In this document: piece after piece, positions 1 to 4,826 of the stretch
Layout: each line of letters opens with the position of its first letter
How positions within the stretch are numbered: position 1 is the stretch's first letter
DNA from: UBA1557 sp041675185
Lineage (GTDB): Bacteria > Patescibacteriota > Patescibacteriia > Magasanikbacterales > UBA922
Reading direction: 5' to 3'
Length of the DNA: 5,044 nucleotides
Assembly (NCBI GenBank): GCA_041675185.1
Contig: JBAYUH010000039.1
Span: 1-5,044, forward strand
The notes under the pieces: model-generated
The model's database searches: none
Told to the model about the DNA's origin: nothing
What the model saw: only the letters and a program-made list of their open reading frames with translations
Program-made: the position numbers and the translations under genes

Positions 1-816
1 GTCGCCGGTATTGCCATGGGTCTTGCTTCTGATGAACAAGGCCGCTTTAAAGTTTTGACTGACTTGCAAGATATTGAAGATGGTAAAGGCGGTATGGACT
101 TTAAAATTGCGGGTACTGCCGATGGTATTACTGCCATTCAAATGGATACCAAAACTAATGGTCTTACTTGGGATCTTGTAGAACAGACTATCAAACAAGC
201 TCGTGAAGCTCGCTTACAAATTCTTGGTGTCATGGCTAGTGCTATTGCCGAACCAAGAGCTGATCTTTCCCCATACGCTCCACGTATCGTAACTGTACTT
301 ATCAATCCAGAAAAAATCAAAGATCTTATTGGTCCTGGTGGAAAAAATATCAACAAGATTGTAGAAGAAACTGGTGCTAAAATTGATATTGAACAAGATG
401 GCCGTGTGCTTATCACTTCTAGTGATGCTGAAAAAATGAAGATTGCTGTACAAAGAGTAAAAGATTGTACTCGTGAAGTAGAAGCGGGTGAAGAATTCGA
501 TGGCAAAGTTGTCCGTCTAGAAGATTTCGGAGCTTTTGTAGAACTTCTTCCTGGTAAAGATGGTCTAGTGCACGTCAGTGAAATTTCTTGGGAACGTGTC
601 AACAAACCTAGTGATGTTTTGAAAATGGGAGATATTGTCAAAGTAAAAGTAAAAGAAATAGATAATTTAGGTAGAGTCAATCTTAGTATGAAATTATTGA
701 AAACAAAACCAGAAGGCTATGTTGCTTATGAAGCACCTCCTCGTCAAATGGGTGGTGGACGTGGTGGAAACAATAGTCGTGGTGGTGACAGAAAACCAGG
801 TTTCTTTAGAAAGTAG
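1..816 (+). CDS. pnp: Polynucleotide phosphorylase, C-terminal part (5' truncated by window)
   Basis: PNPase is a phosphorolytic 3'-5' exoribonuclease that shortens mRNA in the cytoplasm, usually as a homotrimer. The frame is open from base 1 (VAGIAMGL...), so the gene starts before the window; the ATG at 16 is internal. About 271 residues are visible. The end of the second RNase PH domain carries the metal/phosphate-site pattern EDGKGGMDFK (bases 76-105). By comparison with the E. coli enzyme, its two Asp (bases 79-81 and 97-99) and Lys (103-105) match Asp486, Asp492 and Lys494. A KH domain follows, at about residues 95-155 of the visible part, with the GPGG loop at 111-114. An S1 domain lies at about 163-233 (GKVVRLEDFGAFVEL). 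The tail is rich in Gly and Arg (GGGRGG, RGGDRK) and ends GFFRK, a low-complexity RNA-binding tail. The stop is TAG and a terminator follows. Codons here use more C-ending triplets than in the minus-strand operon, as expected for a well-expressed housekeeping gene. Identification is secure. Confidence 0.97.
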   Translation, partial: VAGIAMGLASDEQGRFKVLTDLQDIEDGKGGMDFKIAGTADGITAIQMDTKTNGLTWDLVEQTIKQAREARLQILGVMASAIAEPRADLSPYAPRIVTVLINPEKIKDLIGPGGKNINKIVEETGAKIDIEQDGRVLITSSDAEKMKIAVQRVKDCTREVEAGEEFDGKVVRLEDFGAFVELLPGKDGLVHVSEISWERVNKPSDVLKMGDIVKVKVKEIDNLGRVNLSMKLLKTKPEGYVAYEAPPRQMGGGRGGNNSRGGDRKPGFFRK

Positions 817-838
817 AGATTAGTAAATATTAAAATAA

Positions 839-867
839 AAGAACGAGTGTGAAGCTCGTTCTTTTTT
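839..867. terminator. Bidirectional intrinsic terminator between pnp and the convergent operon
   Basis: The 7-bp stem GAACGAG (841-847) / CTCGTTC (855-861) has a 7-nt loop and extends by A-T pairs. On the plus strand it is followed by six T (862-867). On the minus strand it is followed by a TTTTATTTTA tract. It lies 22 bases after the pnp stop and 6 bases past the stop of the convergent gene, so it can end transcription from both sides. Confidence 0.9.
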
Positions 868-873
868 GTTAAA

Positions 874-2250
874 TTATGATTTTATGCCCAGTTCTTTCAA
901 ATTCTCATCAAGTATTCCTAGTTTCATTAGTGCCTCTATATGTCTATTATTTACAGGATCAAATTTACCAAGATTGAAAGTGATCATACTTTTAACATCT
1001 TTGCTAATTAGATTCCAGGTCTCTATGTTACCCTCTCTATAAATAATATCTTTGGTGAAACAAGCTCCTGGTGTTTTGCAGTCTGTACCACGAAAAGTTC
1101 TAACAGTTCTATTCCATGCACTTGTCTGAGCCTGTTGTGAAGCTTCATCTGCTTTTTTACCTGAAGTTATATTTTTATAATAAAAATATTTTTCTAAAAT
1201 TGTATAAACTTCCCTGAAGTCACGTGGTTTACCATCCAAACCATAAGCTAGACCAATTGCCAAATGCCCATCTAGGCCTGCAAAATCTTCTACTTTTTCA
1301 TCTAGAGCTTGTTCTCTCATTGTTGCTACACCTTCCTCAGCTTTTTCATATCTGTCCAAACCTAGTCCTAATAGTAAGAGTTTACTTCTTTCCCCGTTTA
1401 ATCTTCTAATAACATGTGTACCAATCTCATGAGCAATTAGAGTTTTTAGTTTTTTAAATGATACTTTTCTAGATTCTGGTATATTTATAGTTTTATTTTC
1501 TTGATCTACACTTATTCCTGTTTTACTGGATTTTGTAATTATTACATTCCAACCTTCTGCCTCTAAATTTTTTAGTACAGATGCAAACATTTGTTCTATT
1601 TCTTTTGCTGTGTATTCTTGATTTTTTTCATCTGTTATGTCCAATATATTATTCAAATCTTTTTCGGTCTGAATCTTGGCTATTTGTATGGTTTCTAATT
1701 CAGGTAGAGTATTAATACCTTGTGTTGTATCTATGTTTGTATTATTAGATAGAAGGATTTCTACTTCTTGGGTAGCTAATTTGATCGATTCATCTTCTGA
1801 AGACAAGTTTTTTTCTATATTTTTTCTTATATTATTTATAGTATAAACAAAAATATTTTTGTCTGGTATTCCGTAAACAAAAGAAGAATATCTTTTGAAA
1901 AGTCTACTATTACCTTCGTGGGTCATTTGTAGCATTCTTACTTCAACAAGTTTTTCATTTATTTTCCAAACATAAAGTTGTCTGATAGTTTCATCTTGTT
2001 CTTCTTTTAGTTTTTCTTTTAATGTTAATAATTTTTGTTCGTGGGCTTTCAATTGTTCTGGGTCTATTTTTGGATAATCTAAATTTGGATTATTTATTTC
2101 TCCATTTAGAAAAGCTTGTTTTTGTACTTCTCTATATTCTTTATTTCCATCTAAATATTCATAGGCTTGAAAAGAACCAACTTGTTCAAATTCTTTATAC
2201 CATTTTTTATCAAGGGGTTCTTGTTCTGGGTGTAGTATGAATGTTTCCAT
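874..2250 (-). CDS. MATCAP/DUF1704-family zinc metallopeptidase (tyrosine carboxypeptidase-like)
   Basis: The protein has 458 residues and no signal peptide or membrane segment, so it is probably cytoplasmic. The core is LIAHEIGTHVIRRLNG with the HExxxH motif (His274, Glu275, His279). It is followed by GLGLDRYEKAEEGVATMREQ, the counterpart of the family's 'QEGLA' motif, in which Glu306 is the likely third zinc ligand. A family-typical C-terminal block RTVRTFRGT...FTKDIIYREG lies at about 381-406. This family (once DUF1704, annotated in bacteria as 'flavohemoglobin expression-modulating QEGLA motif protein') includes human MATCAP, which removes the C-terminal tyrosine of alpha-tubulin. The bacterial substrate is unknown, and tubulin is not implied. 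The N-terminal 220 residues are highly charged and partly helical (about 65-100) and I do not recognise them. It is the last gene of the operon, starting 4 bases after the lipoprotein stop. The ATG at 2250 is preceded only by A/T sequence with no Shine-Dalgarno. Family confidence is high; the substrate is open. Confidence 0.88.
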   Translation of the reverse strand: METFILHPEQEPLDKKWYKEFEQVGSFQAYEYLDGNKEYREVQKQAFLNGEINNPNLDYPKIDPEQLKAHEQKLLTLKEKLKEEQDETIRQLYVWKINEKLVEVRMLQMTHEGNSRLFKRYSSFVYGIPDKNIFVYTINNIRKNIEKNLSSEDESIKLATQEVEILLSNNTNIDTTQGINTLPELETIQIAKIQTEKDLNNILDITDEKNQEYTAKEIEQMFASVLKNLEAEGWNVIITKSSKTGISVDQENKTINIPESRKVSFKKLKTLIAHEIGTHVIRRLNGERSKLLLLGLGLDRYEKAEEGVATMREQALDEKVEDFAGLDGHLAIGLAYGLDGKPRDFREVYTILEKYFYYKNITSGKKADEASQQAQTSAWNRTVRTFRGTDCKTPGACFTKDIIYREGNIETWNLISKDVKSMITFNLGKFDPVNNRHIEALMKLGILDENLKELGIKS

Positions 2251-2254
2251 ATTT

Positions 2255-2755
2255 TTATTTAATAATATTTACATCACTTGGTAATCCTTTTTTAATAATT
2301 TCCAAATCTTGTGTAGAATAATTATTGCCAGAAATATTAAGTGTTTTAAGATTTTTCAAATTACCGAGTTCATAAGGTAAACCAGTCAATTGATTGTTGG
2401 ACAAGTCCAATACTTCTAGCTTTGACAATTGTCCGACTTCAGCAGGAACACCTGTTAGTTGATTGTTACTTATATTGAGTACTTGTAGATTTTGTAAATG
2501 TCTGATTTCAGCTTGTAGAGAACTTGTAAGTTTATTGTGGGAAACATTGAGTTCTTGCAAATTTGTTTGATTGAAAATACTATCAGGAACTTTGGTTAAA
2601 TTTTGGTTACTCAAATCCAAATTATTTTTTGTTGTTACTGTGGCAGAAGGTGTTGGATTATCATTAGTATTTTTATTGATGATAGGTGTTTGTACTATTG
2701 TACAGCCAGTCAAAAGTAAACTGAGAGTGATGACTGTGAAAAATTGTTTTTTCAT
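2255..2755 (-). CDS. Leucine-rich-repeat lipoprotein
   Basis: The protein has 166 residues. The N-terminus (MKKQFFTVITLSLLLTGC) is a lipoprotein signal peptide with lipobox LLTGC, so Cys18 should be lipidated and the protein anchored on the outer face of the membrane. A Ser/Thr/Asn/Pro-rich linker (about 20-44) precedes about five leucine-rich repeats of 23-24 residues (about 46-66, 67-90, 91-113, 114-136, 137-166). They follow the pattern L-x-x-L-x-[LIV]-[SN]-x-N-x-L-T-x-[LVI]-P. The two central units, LNISNNQLTGVP and LDLSNNQLTGLP, are almost identical, which suggests recent repeat duplication. LRRs of this type usually bind proteins, so the likely role is a surface adaptor or binding protein; the ligand is not predictable. 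It lies in the middle of a tight operon, 8 bases after the S66 peptidase stop and 4 bases before the MATCAP start. No Shine-Dalgarno is visible before the ATG. Confidence 0.9.
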   Translation of the reverse strand: MKKQFFTVITLSLLLTGCTIVQTPIINKNTNDNPTPSATVTTKNNLDLSNQNLTKVPDSIFNQTNLQELNVSHNKLTSSLQAEIRHLQNLQVLNISNNQLTGVPAEVGQLSKLEVLDLSNNQLTGLPYELGNLKNLKTLNISGNNYSTQDLEIIKKGLPSDVNIIK

Positions 2756-2763
2756 ATTTTTTA

Positions 2764-3750
2764 TTAGTGTTTAATTATTTTCAATTCAATTTTTTTATCA
2801 ACTTTCAAACTGACAGTTCCACCAATTGGGAAAGTTATCATAGGATTAGTATGTCCAAAATCCACATTGGCAATTATTGGTATATTTTTTAGTTCTTTTT
2901 TGGATTGAATAATTTGTTTTAATTTATCAATATCTGTATCTATATTTTTTTGAAATCTTCCAATCACTATTCCTTTAACTTTTTTAAATTTAGGTTGCTG
3001 AATTAATGATTGTAAATTTCTATCAAATTCGACACTAAAATAATTCTCAGCCATATTATCATCCTCAATAAAAAGAATGGAGTTGGTAATATTTGGCATG
3101 AATTCAGTACCTTGTAATAAGTTGAGCGTACACAAATTTCCTCCAAAGATTTTCCCTCTGGCTTTACCTTTGTTTAAAATTACAAAACCTTCGTTTTTTA
3201 ATATTTTTCTGTTTTCTTGATCTTTATACCAAGGATCATCAGACCAAGTAGGTGATGGCTCTACTACAAATTTATTATCGCTCATGAGACATTTTTGGAA
3301 ATATTCCAAATTATAATTAAATTCTTTTTGTATGGCCCAAGTAGAAAAGTGTAATCCTGAGTAGGTAATTAAATTTGTTTTAGCAGTGATGGCATTTGTC
3401 AAAGCTGTAATGTCTGAATAACCACAAAGTATTTTGGGGTTATTTTTAATTAGTTTATAATCTAGATATTGCAACAATTGATTACAGTTAAATCCACCAA
3501 TGACTGTGAAAATTGCTTTGACATTTTTGTCTAAAAAAGCTTCATGAATATCATCAATTCTGGATTGTATAGATGATGAAAGAAATATATCTGATTCTTT
3601 ACAATTTTTGGAGAAAGTTATTTTGAAACCTAAATTTTCTAGCTTTGTTTTGGCTAGCTTCAAATTTTCGTCAGAAAGTAGAGATAGACTCCTAGATGGT
3701 GCAATAATTCTGATCTCGTCTCCAATCTTTAATTTTTGTGGTGTTATCAT
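2764..3750 (-). CDS. S66-family LD-carboxypeptidase, MccF-like
   Basis: The protein has 328 residues, full length for peptidase family S66 (LdcA/MccF). The serine nucleophile sits in CGYSDITAL (Ser112). The other two likely members of the Ser-Glu-His triad are Glu229 in ILFIEDD and His300 in DFGHTNPM. The N-terminal part (GDEIRIIAPSRS) and the block FTVIGGFNCNQLL, before the nucleophile elbow, fit the family. The segment PTWSDDPWYKDQENR (about 167-181) and GKIFGGNLCTLNLLQGTEF resemble the MccF-like branch more than classical LdcA. LdcA-type enzymes cut the L,D bond of the tetrapeptide during cytoplasmic murein recycling. MccF-type enzymes cut acyl-sulfamoyl or aminoacyl-nucleotide amides, giving resistance to microcin C-like antibiotics. 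The sequence does not settle the substrate. No signal peptide is seen. It is the first gene of the operon, with a candidate promoter at 3778-3805. The ATG at 3750 lacks a Shine-Dalgarno and fits the family N-terminus. Confidence 0.93.
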   Translation of the reverse strand: MITPQKLKIGDEIRIIAPSRSLSLLSDENLKLAKTKLENLGFKITFSKNCKESDIFLSSSIQSRIDDIHEAFLDKNVKAIFTVIGGFNCNQLLQYLDYKLIKNNPKILCGYSDITALTNAITAKTNLITYSGLHFSTWAIQKEFNYNLEYFQKCLMSDNKFVVEPSPTWSDDPWYKDQENRKILKNEGFVILNKGKARGKIFGGNLCTLNLLQGTEFMPNITNSILFIEDDNMAENYFSVEFDRNLQSLIQQPKFKKVKGIVIGRFQKNIDTDIDKLKQIIQSKKELKNIPIIANVDFGHTNPMITFPIGGTVSLKVDKKIELKIIKH

Positions 3751-3777
3751 AAATTTGTTTTAGTTATTACAATTTTA

Positions 3778-3805
3778 TTATTACACACTTCATCTACTTA
3801 GACAA
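3778..3805 (-). promoter_or_regulatory. Candidate promoter of the S66-LRR-MATCAP operon
   Basis: On the minus strand TTGTCT (complement of 3800-3805) and TAATAA (complement of 3778-3783) are 16 bases apart. This puts the start of transcription near 3771, about 20 bases before the ATG at 3750. A second possible -35 (TTGTCA, complement of 3817-3822) overlaps the tRNA promoter's -35 on the other strand but has a poorer -10. The region is AT-rich, so chance matches are possible. Confidence 0.5.
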
Positions 3806-3815
3806 GCTAATTTTA

Positions 3816-3844
3816 TTGACAAATTTTCAATATTATTGTATATT
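3816..3844 (+). promoter_or_regulatory. Promoter of tRNA-Leu
   Basis: A consensus -35 TTGACA (3816-3821) is separated by exactly 17 bases from TATATT (3839-3844). The predicted start is near 3851, about 11 bases before the mature tRNA. The match and position make this a convincing sigma-70-type promoter. Confidence 0.8.
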
Positions 3845-3861
3845 ATTTCCGTTATTTACAA

Positions 3862-3943
3862 GCCGACGTGGTGAAACTGGTATACACGCCTGCCTTAGGA
3901 GCAGGTACCGCAAGGTGTGAGAGTTCGATTCTCTCCGTCGGCA
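3862..3943 (+). tRNA. tRNA-Leu, anticodon UAG (reads CUA and related CUN codons)
   Basis: A complete class II cloverleaf can be drawn. The acceptor stem is GCCGACG (3862-3868) / CGTCGGC (3936-3942) with discriminator A3943. The D stem is GTG (3871-3873) / CAC (3885-3887). The anticodon stem is CCTGC (3889-3893) / GCAGG (3901-3905), with loop CTTAGGA and anticodon TAG at 3896-3898. The long variable arm (3906-3918, ACC-GCAA-GGT core) is typical of Leu. The T stem is GAGAG (3919-3923) / CTCTC (3931-3935) with loop TTCGATT. The 3' CCA is not encoded (CAA follows), so a CCA-adding enzyme must complete it. It has its own promoter and stands alone. Confidence 0.97.
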
Positions 3944-3975
3944 CAATTTGACAATTAACATTTTATTTTGAAAAT

Positions 3976-3995
3976 TACCTTTAGAGGTATTTTTT
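3976..3995 (+). terminator. Weak intrinsic terminator after tRNA-Leu
   Basis: The short stem TACCT (3976-3980) / AGGTA (3985-3989) with a 4-nt loop is followed directly by six T (3990-3995). The stem is only 5 bp with two G-C pairs, so termination is probably partial and some transcript may continue into the Smr gene at 4022. No better promoter for that gene is visible. Confidence 0.5.
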
Positions 3996-4021
3996 AATTT
4001 CAGAAAATAAATAAATTTGAT

Positions 4022-4291
4022 ATGAAAAATATTACCAATGATTTTTTAAAATTCGCTCATACAAATTTTATTATTGATTTACATGAATTTCACAATTCGC
4101 AAGAAGCTTTGGAATTTATGGAAAAAGAGCTTTATTCTGCTTATCAAAATAGACAAGATTTTGTCAGAGTAATTCATGGTATTGGTAGTGGAATAATGAA
4201 AAATAAAGTTATAGAAGCCTTACAAAATAATCCTCTTATAAAAGAATTTTCTTTGGAGGAAAGTGGTGGAAGTACTATAATAAAGTTGTAG
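4022..4291 (+). CDS. Stand-alone Smr-domain protein
   Basis: The protein has 89 residues and is essentially a single Smr domain, the fold also found at the C-terminus of MutS2. The hallmarks are present in order: IIDLHEFHNSQEAL (DLH at 19-21, where most members have DLHG), VRVIHGIGSGIMKNKV (HGxGxG at 52-57) and ESGGSTIIKL (82-89), the degenerate glycine-rich end. Smr domains bind nucleic acid, and several have endonuclease activity on DNA or on mRNA, for example at stalled ribosomes. Stand-alone bacterial members are poorly characterised, so the substrate is left open. The DLHE in place of DLHG is a mild departure near the putative active site, though the His is kept. The ATG at 4022 gives the whole domain; the preceding bases (AAATAAATTTGAT) contain no Shine-Dalgarno. 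It lies downstream of the tRNA and may depend on readthrough. Confidence 0.9.
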   Translation: MKNITNDFLKFAHTNFIIDLHEFHNSQEALEFMEKELYSAYQNRQDFVRVIHGIGSGIMKNKVIEALQNNPLIKEFSLEESGGSTIIKL

Positions 4292-4362
4292 TTTTTGGTC
4301 AAAATTTTTATTTTGTTTAGGTATTTTTTTATTGTTTGTGATTGAGTAATTTTTGTACACAT

Positions 4363-4371
4363 TTATCCACA
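4363..4371 (+). promoter_or_regulatory. Single consensus DnaA-box sequence
   Basis: TTATCCACA matches the strong DnaA-binding consensus exactly. It ends 10 bases before the -35 of the small-RNA promoter at 4382. It is isolated: no second clear box, AT-rich repeats or dnaA/dnaN genes are seen, so it is not an origin by itself. A single box could be a DnaA regulatory site or a chance 9-mer. Confidence 0.4.
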
Positions 4372-4381
4372 GTAAGAATAC

Positions 4382-4410
4382 TTGACATATATTTTGTTTT
4401 CAGCTAATAT
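4382..4410 (+). promoter_or_regulatory. Strong promoter of the structured RNA
   Basis: TTGACA (4382-4387), a 17-base spacer and TAATAT (4405-4410) make one of the best promoters in the window. Transcription is predicted to begin in the G run at 4414-4417, which is also where the first stable helix begins. Confidence 0.8.
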
Positions 4411-4413
4411 ATC

Positions 4414-4609
4414 GGGGCGTGAATATTAATCCCTATTTATAGGGACCAAGTCCAACGACACACGCTCTTCAAGTTTGGACCTCTGGGTAACTATAGTACT
4501 TTATATAACAATGATGTACTCAAACAAATTCGTTACTCATGGTATCCAAGCGGTAAGATAAAAAAGATACACAATATCTTTGAACCGCTTTATTGCGGTT
4601 CTTTTTTTT
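4414..4609 (+). ncRNA. Structured small RNA or attenuated leader of unknown family
   Basis: About 195 nt lie between a strong promoter and a strong terminator, with no credible ORF. Visible helices: P1, 8 bp with two G-U pairs, 4414-4421 / 4461-4468, enclosing hairpin P2 TCCCTA (4430-4435) / TAGGGA (4440-4445). A long arm has 4473-4479 / 4545-4551 (7 bp), CC/GG at 4480-4481 / 4541-4542, and 4484-4491 / 4532-4539 (8 bp with one G-U), topped by AGTAC (4495-4499) / GTACT (4516-4520). A hairpin follows, AAAGATA (4563-4569) / TATCTTT (4575-4581), then the terminator. An alternative helix, GTCCAA (4450-4455) / TTGGAC (4475-4480), would make a pseudoknot with P1 and compete with the long arm. I looked for RNase P, tmRNA, SRP, 6S and 5S signatures and T-box, fluoride, ZTP and glmS motifs and found none. 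It is either a free small RNA or a leader whose next gene is 23S rRNA. The family is unknown; that a structured transcript exists is well supported. Confidence 0.7.
4582..4609 (+). terminator. Strong intrinsic terminator ending the structured RNA
   Basis: A 7-bp stem GAACCGC (4582-4588) / GCGGTTC (4595-4601) with loop TTTATT is followed by eight T (4602-4609). Its 5' arm can instead pair with AAGCGGT at 4548-4554, which would block the terminator. Confidence 0.92.
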
Positions 4610-4640
4610 CAAAATTTTCTTTTCATTTTATTTCGTGATT

Positions 4641-4666
4641 TTGTACATATAATTGATGTGTATAAT
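4641..4666 (+). promoter_or_regulatory. Possible 23S rRNA promoter (good -10, poor -35)
   Basis: TATAAT at 4661-4666 is a perfect -10. The nearest -35-like hexamer, TTGTAC (4641-4646), is only 14 bases upstream, which is short, and no good hexamer sits at 17 bases. Transcription from here would give a leader of about 155 nt before 23S rRNA. It is the best 23S promoter candidate after the terminator but remains weak as read. Confidence 0.35.
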
Positions 4667-4687
4667 TCATGATTAGAAATGTATAAA

Positions 4688-4715
4688 AATTGTAGAGAGA
4701 CTGTACATTACAATT
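4688..4715 (+). repeat. Inverted repeat in the 23S leader (7-bp arms)
   Basis: AATTGTA (4688-4694) and TACAATT (4709-4715) are perfect reverse complements around a 14-nt loop. The arms are AT-rich, so the hairpin is weak. It may be a protein-binding palindrome, part of the leader structure, or chance. Confidence 0.35.
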
Positions 4716-4756
4716 CACTCAAGTTTAAATTAAAATTTCAAAAGTAAGTCGAGAAT

Positions 4757-4778
4757 TTATCACTTCGATAAGTGATAA
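4757..4778 (+). repeat. Perfect 9-bp hairpin in the 23S leader
   Basis: TTATCACTT (4757-4765) and AAGTGATAA (4770-4778) are perfect reverse complements around the tetraloop CGAT. No T tract follows, so it is not a terminator. It lies 49 bases before the likely 23S 5' end. It could be a processing or antitermination element of the precursor rRNA, or an operator. Confidence 0.6.
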
Positions 4779-4800
4779 TAATTCACAATAATATAATTAT

Positions 4801-4826
4801 AGAAACAAACACGATTGTATGTTTCT
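4801..4826 (+). repeat. Hairpin abutting the 23S rRNA 5' end
   Basis: AGAAACA (4801-4807) pairs with TGTTTCT (4820-4826). After one A-A mismatch, ACA (4809-4811) pairs with TGT (4816-4818) around the loop CGAT. The hairpin ends where mature 23S rRNA is expected to start, so it is a plausible maturation signal. It uses the same CGAT loop as the hairpin at 4757-4778. Confidence 0.55.

Noticed and set aside
138..680. Long open frame on the minus strand inside pnp
   Set aside because: It is the antisense shadow of a clearly conserved PNPase reading frame; its translation is low-complexity Ser/Thr/Leu with no recognisable domain.
2329..2620. DNA repeats within the lipoprotein gene
   Set aside because: They are explained by the leucine-rich repeats of the encoded protein, not by a mobile or CRISPR-type repeat.
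3948..3976. Possible promoter for the Smr gene starting with TTGACA at 3948-3953
   Set aside because: No acceptable -10 occurs 16-18 bases downstream; the sequence there is GAAAATT.
4343..4410. Replication origin suggested by the DnaA box
   Set aside because: There is only one box, with no dnaA, dnaN or clustered boxes and no recognisable unwinding element.
4414..4480. HDV-like or pistol ribozyme, suggested by the possible pseudoknot
   Set aside because: The order of strands differs from HDV (the pseudoknot 5' strand comes after the inner hairpin), and no conserved catalytic core is visible.
4414..4609. RNase P RNA, tmRNA, SRP RNA, 6S RNA or 5S rRNA
   Set aside because: The RNase P CR I/CR V motifs, tmRNA ends, SRP GGAA-loop block and 5S core are absent. 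For 6S, the 5' and 3' ends do not form a closing stem.
4414..4609. T-box leader
   Set aside because: The layout with an antiterminator is similar, but the conserved T-box sequence (GGGTGGNACCGCG type) is missing and no aminoacyl-tRNA synthetase or amino-acid gene lies downstream.
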